From Phycisphaerales bacterium (GTDB lineage Bacteria; Planctomycetota; Phycisphaerae; Phycisphaerales; SM1A02): DNA of 64,000 bases. Each line of letters starts with the position of its first letter. The first letter of the stretch is position 1. Both the position numbers and the translations under genes were made by a program. The notes under the pieces were generated by a model, which saw only the letters and a program-made list of their open reading frames with translations, did not search any database and was not told the DNA's origin. The stretch lies in the NCBI GenBank assembly GCA_028278245.1, contig JANQEQ010000096.1, forward strand, positions 1-64,000, given 5' to 3'. Shown here one piece after another: positions 37,277-44,981 of the stretch.

Positions 37277-38614
37277 TCAAAGCTTCGAAGCGGTCAGTGT
37301 CTGAGGATCAAAGACGAATGCATGACCTTCCCAGAGTGAGCGTGTTGCCAGGTCAACAACGACCATCATCTTGGTAGCAAGATCCACATTGCTGATGGCA
37401 GGTTCACGGCTGCGAATACACTGGAGCCAGTTGAGGCGGAGTTGATCCTGATCGTTGCCGATGTTCGGGCACTCAATCGTTTCCGGATCAATGTCATCCG
37501 CGTAGATGCGCTCCGGTCGCAGTTCGACATGACGCCCACCGAGATACAAGTTGGCCTGGTGTCCTCGGATCAGTGTTTCCAGTCCCACTTCATTGCAGGT
37601 TGAGCCGGCGACGATCATCGTATGCTCACCCTCAAACTCCGCGGTGATATTGACCTGATCGTGATTCTCCATCGCTTTATCGATGTAGTGTCCACCGGTT
37701 GCGACCACGCGTGTCGGCCAACCCATATTAAGTGCCATCATGAGCGGGGTCATCTGGTGGACAAGCAGATCTCCGATAATACCGGTTGACCATGTACGAT
37801 AGCGACGCCAGCGGGCATAAACATGCGGATCCCAGGGGTGCTCGCCCATCGGGCCGCACCACCCGGTCCAGTCAAGATTCACACCCGGTTCCCACTTCGG
37901 ATCGATGGCGTAATACAGCCACTCACCATTGCGGGAATTTCGGCAATAGCTCGTCTGACTGAATGTCGGGTGACCGATTGCGCCCTCGGCAATGAGTTTC
38001 ATCGCTTCCTGGTACTTGGGCAGGATCATCTTCTGTGTGCCAACCTGGAAAATCACCTGCGGATTATCCAAAACGACCTGGCGGAGATGCAAAGCATCAT
38101 CCAGACGTAGTGTCATCGGCTTTTCAACATAAACATCCTTCCCCGCGGCAATCGCGTCGCGCGACATTTGCCCATGCCAGTGTTCCGGAGTGGCGATCAG
38201 GACGCAATGAATATCATCACGCGCGAGTAGATCGCGATAGTTCCGGTAGGTATCAACTTCAATGCCCTGTTTTTCGCTGCATGCAGCCTGGTTACTTTCC
38301 AATTTAAGGTCACAAACATCAGACAGCGCAACAATCTGCACATTCTCCTTTTGTGACTCTGCAAAGCCCATGAATGACTGGCAATGGGCGCTTCCCATCC
38401 CTCCCACACCGATGACCCCCATGCGAATTGTCGCATCATTGGCAAGAGGCACACGCGAAGCGGCTTTGATTGCAGGCAAGCGTGGGGGAGATGCAGAGGC
38501 AGAAGTTGAAAACAGAGTGGTCATGGCGCCGATAACTGCGGTCTTGGCAAGAAACGCACGTCGGGATTCGCCATTTTCTGGCAACTCATAAGTGTTGTTA
38601 TGTTGATCAGTCAT
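37277..38614 (-). CDS. Tat-exported Gfo/Idh/MocA family oxidoreductase
   Basis: A 445-residue protein with a Tat signal (ESRRAFLAKTAVIGAMTTL), a Rossmann domain (IRMGVIGVGGMGSAHCQSFM), and the catalytic EKP in VYVEKPMTLRLDD. The segment GIIGDLLVHQMTPLMMALN carries the His expected near the substrate. It has the extra tryptophan-rich part (LDWTGWCGPMGEHPWDPHVY) common in planctomycete exported dehydrogenases. It likely oxidises a sugar, perhaps at C3, using a tightly held nicotinamide cofactor (inference). The gene is second after the MFS transporter in the operon. Confidence 0.9.
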   Translation of the reverse strand: MTDQHNNTYELPENGESRRAFLAKTAVIGAMTTLFSTSASASPPRLPAIKAASRVPLANDATIRMGVIGVGGMGSAHCQSFMGFAESQKENVQIVALSDVCDLKLESNQAACSEKQGIEVDTYRNYRDLLARDDIHCVLIATPEHWHGQMSRDAIAAGKDVYVEKPMTLRLDDALHLRQVVLDNPQVIFQVGTQKMILPKYQEAMKLIAEGAIGHPTFSQTSYCRNSRNGEWLYYAIDPKWEPGVNLDWTGWCGPMGEHPWDPHVYARWRRYRTWSTGIIGDLLVHQMTPLMMALNMGWPTRVVATGGHYIDKAMENHDQVNITAEFEGEHTMIVAGSTCNEVGLETLIRGHQANLYLGGRHVELRPERIYADDIDPETIECPNIGNDQDQLRLNWLQCIRSREPAISNVDLATKMMVVVDLATRSLWEGHAFVFDPQTLTASKL

Positions 38615-38652
38615 TGTCTTAGCTCGCTTGTGAGAGAGTCGCGTTGATGAAC

Positions 38653-39993
38653 TTAGGAAGGTGTTTCGACCACCTCATCGACCGATGATGGAACCCAGGC
38701 AGATCGTAGAAGCAGTGCCACGAATAAGGCACAGAACAATCCAACTCCGGCTTGCACCCACCACAGTGGAGGCCAGTTGAACGGCATGCCTGCCTCTGCC
38801 GGTTTGCCAACGGTATCCAGCCATTGATTATAGAAACCTGCGAAAATCGGGCCCGCTCCCAGAATGATGATGGCAAAGACAGTCTGGGCGGAGTGACGCA
38901 CGTCTTTCGGGGCCAGTCTCTCGACCATGAGATATGCCCCTGCGAAGAAACAACCGTAGCAAAGACCGTGAAGTACCATTGAAATGGCTACCATGGTCCG
39001 TGCAGCATCCGCATCCTGTGAACCCAATGCGAAAATTGTAAAACGCAGGGCATACGCCAGACACCCCAGGGTAAGAACCCATCGATAGCCCAAAAACTTC
39101 AGAATAAAACCGAGGATGGCCAGGAAGAAGATTTCCGAGAACTGCCCAATGGACATCACCGGCCCAATATTGGCGGCTTCGAACCCGATATCCTGAAGGA
39201 ATGGACCGGTGCGGATAAAAAAGACCTGGTGAATCATCGAAATCGGCAAAGCAGCCAGCGTGATGATGAGAAATCCCGGGTGCCGCAGTAACGCAAATGC
39301 CCGCGCAAAAGCCAGTGGATGCTCAACATCTTTCTTGGGTGGAGTGGCCGGCAAAGCGAACATCGCCCACAAGCCATACAGCACACTCAACACACCTGAC
39401 ACGCGCAGGCAATCACCAAATAATCCGGTCGCATTGGCTTTCTCTGTTCCTTCCAGGAACGGCGGTAACCACGTCAGGTCGAGGTTGGTTTGTAACCACA
39501 ACAACGGGAAAGCATTGGAAGCCACGATCCAACCGATCGTGCCCCAGAGTCGGATGGGGGGAAATTGTCGCTCAGGATTCGACATAGACGCAAACGCAAT
39601 GGAGTTCGTGAGAGCTAGAGTCGGCATGTACACGATCGAGTATGCGATTGAGAGCAGTAGGAAAATGGTGTAATCGTGGGTGAAGAACGTCGCGTACTTA
39701 ATCACACCGCCGATGATCAGCAATATGCCCAGGTATTTTTCAGCATTGAGAAAGCGGTCGGCTACCTGCCCGGCCAGGAACGGCGCGGCAATGGCCCCGA
39801 TTGAACCGGCCAATCCCAGGATCCATCCCACCTGGGCCCCACTGAAGCCTAATCCGCCTTCATCGGTGGAACCCTGAAGATAGTTTGCCAGATAGGGTAA
39901 CCACACTCCCCAAACGGCGTATTGCAAGAACATCATGGCGGCCAAACTGATTGCGACCGGCCCCGACAATTTCGTTTGTTTGTGCTGTGTCAT
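38653..39993 (-). CDS. MFS transporter, nucleoside:H+ symporter (NupG)-like
   Basis: A 446-residue membrane protein with about twelve membrane segments, starting VAISLAAMMFLQYAVWGVWL and including the loop QVADRFLNAEKYLG after segment 2. The repeated layout, IRLWGTIGWIVAS before segment 5 and GAYLMVERLAPKDVRHSAQT late in the protein, fits the NHS/NupG-like group widely present in planctomycete sugar operons, where nucleosides need not be the substrate. It lies between the DUF1080 gene and a Gfo/Idh/MocA gene, so uptake of a sugar or keto-sugar product is likely (inference). Confidence 0.85.
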   Translation of the reverse strand: MTQHKQTKLSGPVAISLAAMMFLQYAVWGVWLPYLANYLQGSTDEGGLGFSGAQVGWILGLAGSIGAIAAPFLAGQVADRFLNAEKYLGILLIIGGVIKYATFFTHDYTIFLLLSIAYSIVYMPTLALTNSIAFASMSNPERQFPPIRLWGTIGWIVASNAFPLLWLQTNLDLTWLPPFLEGTEKANATGLFGDCLRVSGVLSVLYGLWAMFALPATPPKKDVEHPLAFARAFALLRHPGFLIITLAALPISMIHQVFFIRTGPFLQDIGFEAANIGPVMSIGQFSEIFFLAILGFILKFLGYRWVLTLGCLAYALRFTIFALGSQDADAARTMVAISMVLHGLCYGCFFAGAYLMVERLAPKDVRHSAQTVFAIIILGAGPIFAGFYNQWLDTVGKPAEAGMPFNWPPLWWVQAGVGLFCALFVALLLRSAWVPSSVDEVVETPS

Positions 39994-40120
39994 GGAATCT
40001 TCCTACGAAGAAGGCACAGTGTAACAACTCCCGGATCATTGTTTGGTCCTGAGATGACGAAAACCAAGTGGTATCTTGTTTGCGATCAGATCCATTCAGG
40101 AGAATGTGATTTGTGAGGTA

Positions 40121-41410
40121 CTATCGAGGAGGTAGGGGGGGATCCCGCCTTTGTCGAGCGATTTCATCGTGGCTGAGAGGGCGAATTCGAATGTCGCAGA
40201 ACGTGATCTCATTCCCGGAATGGTGTGTCTGTAAAGCAATACGTCCCTGAGAGAACTCAGCAAGCAGAGCCTCCGTCATCGGCTCGCCGTTAATCCAGGT
40301 CATGATGCGATATCCGCCAACCCAGATACGATAGTCAAACCATGCTTCATCGCGCGTAATCAGTTTTCGGGCTTGTGCTCGGTTGTAGATACAACCCGTG
40401 AAATTTTTGGGATCGTGATTGTCTATCTGAGCTTCAAATCCACTGGGTAAGCCATCGGGATTACCCAGAGGTTGTTCTGCTCGAAAAAAGATTCCTCCGT
40501 TACCCCCCCTGTTGACTTTTACCAGTGCTCTCAACTCAAAATCACTGGGGACCGCAGGATGCTGACGGGATGTGTAGAGATGTCCCGGGCCGTCACGCCC
40601 AACAAGCAGACCATTTTCAACTGTCCATTTGCCTTGCCCCTTCGATTCCCACGATTTGAGATTCTTATGATTGAAGAGTGAGTTGAATCCCCCCGGATCA
40701 GGATCCGGTGATAGATCTTTGATCTTGATATTTCGGAATTGAACAACGTGGCCGACATCCTGCAGGGCGATATATCCGATGGGGAGGCGATCTTTCAACG
40801 GACGGGGCATCTGTGGGTGATGTTCGTAACCTCGTTCATCCAGTTTTTGACCCTGGTGGATTTGAACATCATTGAGCCAGACATCCAGTGTGTCGCCGAC
40901 GAGTCGAATTCGGTACGTGTTCCACTCAACAGCCTTATTGACCGAAATCTGTGAGGGTGCGATTGCTTCCAGCACAGCGCCACATTCGTTCAGATTCGGA
41001 GATTTTCCGTGGCTGTCGAGGATCTGGATTTCCAGCCCAAGATACATTGGATTGCCTGCACTGGCCGTGCGGAGCCCAATTCCACTATCCCCCTTTTCCG
41101 GGACAAGGAAGTCTACTTTGAGTTCAAAATCACGAAACATCCTCGTGGTATGAAGCCAACCACCACTGCCGGGCTTGCAAATAGTAATCGTGCCATCTGA
41201 AACCTCCCACGCGTCGTTATCCGAACTGGTCATCCAGCCACGAAGGGTTTGGCCATCAAAGAGCGATTCCCAGCCGGTGGCTCGTTCATTTGGTGTGACC
41301 TGATTCTCCAAGTCGATTTGAACCCCGTCCGCACCAAGTCCCACCGTGAGGAGAAACAGAATAGGTCCGAATAACGATACGAATAACCCGAGTTGAGTCA
41401 GCAGTCTCAT
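40121..41410 (-). CDS. Exported protein with two DUF1080 (3-keto-disaccharide hydrolase-type) domains
   Basis: A 429-residue protein with a signal peptide (MRLLTQLGLFVSLFGPILFL) and two lectin-like beta-sandwich DUF1080 domains. The first covers about residues 45-230 (WESLFDGQTLRGWMTS, GDSGIGLRTA, GYIALQDVGHVVQFRNIKIK). The second covers about 240-415 (FNSLFNHKNLKSWESKGQGK, GNGGIFFRAE, GRIALQTHHSGNEITFCDIR). DUF1080 proteins include lyases or hydrolases of 3-keto-glycosides. It is first in the operon; the ATG has aggag 9 bases upstream. With two dehydrogenases, an isomerase-like protein and a transporter next to it, a 3-keto-glycoside pathway is plausible. Confidence 0.88.
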   Translation of the reverse strand: MRLLTQLGLFVSLFGPILFLLTVGLGADGVQIDLENQVTPNERATGWESLFDGQTLRGWMTSSDNDAWEVSDGTITICKPGSGGWLHTTRMFRDFELKVDFLVPEKGDSGIGLRTASAGNPMYLGLEIQILDSHGKSPNLNECGAVLEAIAPSQISVNKAVEWNTYRIRLVGDTLDVWLNDVQIHQGQKLDERGYEHHPQMPRPLKDRLPIGYIALQDVGHVVQFRNIKIKDLSPDPDPGGFNSLFNHKNLKSWESKGQGKWTVENGLLVGRDGPGHLYTSRQHPAVPSDFELRALVKVNRGGNGGIFFRAEQPLGNPDGLPSGFEAQIDNHDPKNFTGCIYNRAQARKLITRDEAWFDYRIWVGGYRIMTWINGEPMTEALLAEFSQGRIALQTHHSGNEITFCDIRIRPLSHDEIARQRRDPPLPPR

Positions 41411-42040
41411 GTGGTATCGCTCCTGATCTGCAAAAAAAGTGCCAAAGCTCGGTTTCGGCGGTCCATTGTACGTCGCTCCCGGAATTGCCGCGATCCATGA
41501 CGCCCATCTTCATCTGAGTGAAGATCTCAGATGAGATTTCTCATGATGGGATTTGACGCCCAAGTCCTCATCCGGTTCATGAATGGAATTGAGTTAGAGT
41601 TGCAACGAAGGTTGAACAAGCTGAGTCAACGGACGTTCTGGTTTTACAGAAATATCAGTATTTCGTGGAAGAATTGGTTTTTGAACGAGCCGACAATAAT
41701 GACAAGGGCTATTATTGCCTCTCGTTTACCGGTAGGGCAATTTCTACAGGCCGAATCATGGTACTGCAATCAGTACAAGGCATTGCCAAAATGGAACTCA
41801 TGAGAGGCCGATTCTCAGCAACCTCCAAGCCAGCACCCGGCTGTCACCGTGGACTCCGTTTACGTCAATTGTCCTGCAGGCATCATTCAGTAATTCAGCC
41901 GGATTACCAAATTCCCATTACTTATGAAACGAAGCACGAGAGTAGTGACTCTCAAGCAGTAATGATATGCAACAGAACAGATCGGGATCTGGTGCGACGA
42001 TTTCCGCGTAATGTTCCTTGCATATGGGGAGTGAGTTTTC
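41411..42040. other. 630-base divergent intergenic region upstream of the Kor-Rnf operon
   Basis: No gene is supported here. It separates the minus-strand sugar operon from the plus-strand KorAB-Rnf operon and must hold promoters for both. Two short perfect hairpins are visible: tcatctgag with ctcagatga (41510-41534, 7-base loop) and gtactg with cagtac (41761-41776, 4-base loop CAAT). The second lies well upstream of korA and could be in a long leader. I could not match it to a known riboswitch. Confidence 0.45.
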
Positions 42041-43990
42041 ATGTCCAATACGATGCAGACTGCAGCCATACTTCAGGACGACGACATGGCAGAAGCAAAT
42101 CAGCGTAAACCGGTTCTGATTAACGAACACATCGTGGAAATCGTAAGCGACTCCGGGGAAGGGGCGCAGAAGTGCGGACAAACCTTCGGCACGATCAGCG
42201 CCAAGATGGGCAACGGGGTGTGGACCGTGGAGATCATCCCGGCGGAAATCAAACCGCCCGCCCGTTCCCAGGCCGGGGCCAGCGGTATCCGTATCCGCTT
42301 TGGTGATCACACCATATCCAACATGGGTGACGAAGCCGATCTTGTCGTCGGTCTGAATGAGCAGGTTCTATACGGACGGATTGATCAAGATGCGTTCCGT
42401 GAAGGAACGATTATCCTTCTGGAAAACAAGTGGGCCACCGATCCGGCTCCAGAGATTCAGGAACTGTACTGCAATGCGGTCGAGGATTTTAAGAAGCGTG
42501 GTTACATCGTTCTTGAACTGCCCATGGAGGAAGCGTGCCTGGTCCATACCAGCAATCCCAGATTAGGGAAAAACATGTTCGTCCTGGGGATGCTGTGCGA
42601 GATCTATCAGCGCGACGTTGATAAAGCGTTGAATGAGATTGCAGAAGTCTTCAAGCACAAGGGCGAGAAAGTCGTCAGCGTCAACCACAACCTGCTCAAG
42701 GCCGGGGTGGAATTCGCCCGGGAGCATGTTTCCTATTGCTTTACCATCCCTCCGGTGGATGTTGATCAGGAATTGCTGGTAATGAACGGAAACCAGGCGG
42801 TGGGTCTGGGGGTTATGGCCGCGGGCATTGAAGTCGTTTCGATGTACCCTATCACCCCGGCGACCTCCGCTTCGCACTACCTGGCCGGAGTCGTGGACCA
42901 GGTTGGAGCGATCGTCCATCAGGCGGAAGATGAAATTGCCGCTATCGGTTTTGCCATCGGATGTTCCTATGCCGGCAAAACCGCCTGCACCATCACCTCG
43001 GGACCCGGTCTGGCCTTGAAATCAGAATTCATCGGCCTGGCGGTCATGTCGGAAGTACCGCTGGTCATCGTTGATGTACAGCGGGGTGGACCGGCTACCG
43101 GACTACCCACCAAGATTGAACAGGGTGACCTGATGGCCGCAATCTACGGCTCACCCGGAGATTCACCCAAGATCGTCATGGCCGCGGCCACGATCGAAGA
43201 ATGTTTCCACATGGTCATCACCGCACGCAAGCTGGCCGAGACCTTCCGTGGTCCAGTGATCCTACTCACCGATGCCAATCTCGCTACGGGACAGCAACCG
43301 ATTCCTCGTCCGCATCTTCGGGAAGAATGGTTTGCTCCTCCGTTTGATCAATCGCCCTGGACGAAAGATGTTCCACCGTACGATTGGGATCCGGAAACCG
43401 GCCTTTCACCGCGCCCCATCCCCGGCCAGGTGGGAGGCGAATATGTCCTGACAGGCTTAGCCCATACTCAGAAAAGTAAGGTGGCGTATGAACCTCACGC
43501 CAACCAGCTTGGTCACGAAATGCGAAGCCGCAAATTGGCCAGCCTTCGGGCCACGCTGAAGGAACCGGGAGTCTATGGCGATCCGGAGGGTGATCTTCTG
43601 GTCGTGGGATGGGGTTCAACGCTGGGAGCAATTCAGGAAGCCGTCGATCGTGCCCGGGCAGAAGGATACAAGGTGTCTTCGGTGCATGTCAGATTCCTGT
43701 CACCTTTGCAGCCGGGATTGCGAGACATCTTTATGCGGTTCGACAAGATCCTGACGGTGGAATTGAACTACAGCGATCCCCCAGAAGGTTTGATGAATCA
43801 GACCCAGCCGGGCCGACCCCCGCACCTGGCATTGGTGCTGCGTGGACGTACCCGCCGTGATATAGATTACTGGTCAATTACGCAGGGAAGACCTCTGAAG
43901 CCATCTGAGGTTTACGATGTCATTATTGATCGCCTGGAAGGTATGGGAATTAAGCCATCTCGTTCTCAAAAAGTAGCAGCCGGGAGTTAA
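42041..43990 (+). CDS. korA: 2-oxoacid:ferredoxin oxidoreductase, fused gamma-alpha subunit (2-oxoglutarate type)
   Basis: A 649-residue subunit with the gamma domain at the N-terminus (about 25-210, GEGAQKCGQTFGTISAKMG) fused to the alpha domain (about 245-640). The alpha part keeps the thiamine-activating motifs: VSMYPITPATSASHYL and HQAEDEIAAIGFAIG, then TSGPGLALKSEFIGLAV and VDVQRGGPATGLPTK. With KorB it would oxidise 2-oxoglutarate or a similar acid to the acyl-CoA and reduce ferredoxin. gggag precedes the ATG. korB begins 6 bases later. These intact sites contrast with the degenerate ones in the giant protein at 48411. Confidence 0.93.
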   Translation: MSNTMQTAAILQDDDMAEANQRKPVLINEHIVEIVSDSGEGAQKCGQTFGTISAKMGNGVWTVEIIPAEIKPPARSQAGASGIRIRFGDHTISNMGDEADLVVGLNEQVLYGRIDQDAFREGTIILLENKWATDPAPEIQELYCNAVEDFKKRGYIVLELPMEEACLVHTSNPRLGKNMFVLGMLCEIYQRDVDKALNEIAEVFKHKGEKVVSVNHNLLKAGVEFAREHVSYCFTIPPVDVDQELLVMNGNQAVGLGVMAAGIEVVSMYPITPATSASHYLAGVVDQVGAIVHQAEDEIAAIGFAIGCSYAGKTACTITSGPGLALKSEFIGLAVMSEVPLVIVDVQRGGPATGLPTKIEQGDLMAAIYGSPGDSPKIVMAAATIEECFHMVITARKLAETFRGPVILLTDANLATGQQPIPRPHLREEWFAPPFDQSPWTKDVPPYDWDPETGLSPRPIPGQVGGEYVLTGLAHTQKSKVAYEPHANQLGHEMRSRKLASLRATLKEPGVYGDPEGDLLVVGWGSTLGAIQEAVDRARAEGYKVSSVHVRFLSPLQPGLRDIFMRFDKILTVELNYSDPPEGLMNQTQPGRPPHLALVLRGRTRRDIDYWSITQGRPLKPSEVYDVIIDRLEGMGIKPSRSQKVAAGS

Positions 43991-43996
43991 TGAACG

Positions 43997-44950
43997 ATGT
44001 TCGGATTGAAAACAGATTGGTCGCTGGATGTTCTTCCCCGATATTTCACGCTGGAGGATTATGAAGGTGGTGAAGCGCGCTGGTGTCCAGGGTGTGGCGA
44101 TCATGCCGTGCTGGCTGCGGTGCAACGAATTTGCCGCGACGAACAACTGGCTCCGGAAAAAACCGTGTGCGTCTCGGGCATTGGATGTTCCAGTCGTTTC
44201 CCGCACTATATGAAGACTTACGGTTTTCACGGTTTGCACGGCCGGGCACTTCCCGTGGCCTGTGGTATCAAAGCCCGACGTCCGGATCTCACCGTGTGGG
44301 TGGCGACAGGTGACGGCGATTGTTGCTCCATCGGAGCCGGCCACTGGATTCATGCCATTCGTTACAACATGGACATGGTCGTGATGTTGTTTGATAACAA
44401 TATCTACGGTCTCACCAAGAAGCAGACATCCCCGACATCCCAGCCGGGACTATCGACCAACACCCACCCCCGTGGGGCATGGCTGCCGCCGTTGAATCCC
44501 ACGTCTGCGACACTCGGATTTACCAATGCATCATTCGTGGCTCAAACTGCCGACTGGAATCCAGCTCATCTCCACGCGACACTCGATGCCGCTTATAAGC
44601 ATAAGGGTTTGAGCTTTGTACGAATCATGCAGCGCTGCCCGCAGTACACCGCCAAGGTGTTTGAGAGCGCGCAACAGGATCCCTCGCTGGTCTTACTCTT
44701 GAACCATGAAAACGGGATCCAGATTGATCCTGCCGTGGAGCGAATTTTCCCCAATCAACTTACACACGATCCTGCCGACCTTCCTGAAGCTTTGCGAATC
44801 GCAAACCGTGAAGATGTCATCCCCATTGGTCTGTTCTTTCACGATCCGAACCGACCGATTTACGAATCATTTACCACGGAAGGTATGGCCATGACGGTGG
44901 AAGAAAAGATGGATGCGTTGGATAGAGAATTAAATCGATTTGCCATATAA
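43997..44950 (+). CDS. korB: 2-oxoacid:ferredoxin oxidoreductase beta subunit
   Basis: A 317-residue thiamine-binding subunit. The cluster-binding CPGCGDHAVLAAVQ (about residues 30-43), GIGCSSRFPHYM, HGRALPVACGIK, and the thiamine motif ATGDGDCCSIGAGHW ending in DNNIYGLTKKQTSP are intact, so it should hold one [4Fe-4S] cluster and TPP. No separate ferredoxin-type delta subunit follows. It is second in the long operon; the next protein carries a single ferredoxin-like domain at its C-terminus that could serve as partner (inference). There are 31 bases to the next gene. Confidence 0.95.
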   Translation: MFGLKTDWSLDVLPRYFTLEDYEGGEARWCPGCGDHAVLAAVQRICRDEQLAPEKTVCVSGIGCSSRFPHYMKTYGFHGLHGRALPVACGIKARRPDLTVWVATGDGDCCSIGAGHWIHAIRYNMDMVVMLFDNNIYGLTKKQTSPTSQPGLSTNTHPRGAWLPPLNPTSATLGFTNASFVAQTADWNPAHLHATLDAAYKHKGLSFVRIMQRCPQYTAKVFESAQQDPSLVLLLNHENGIQIDPAVERIFPNQLTHDPADLPEALRIANREDVIPIGLFFHDPNRPIYESFTTEGMAMTVEEKMDALDRELNRFAI

Positions 44951-44981
44951 ACACTACTCATAGCAAAGCGAAGAACTGATC

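Noticed and set aside
41790-41850. A SAM-type riboswitch suggested by cagcaacctcc and nearby stems
   Set aside because: The conserved core of SAM riboswitches is not there, and the position relative to korA has no metabolic sense. The similarity is too short.
41665-42108. A 147-codon plus-strand reading frame before korA
   Set aside because: It overlaps the well-supported korA start in another frame, has a biased Arg/Cys/His content typical of chance frames, and shows no motif or ribosome binding site.
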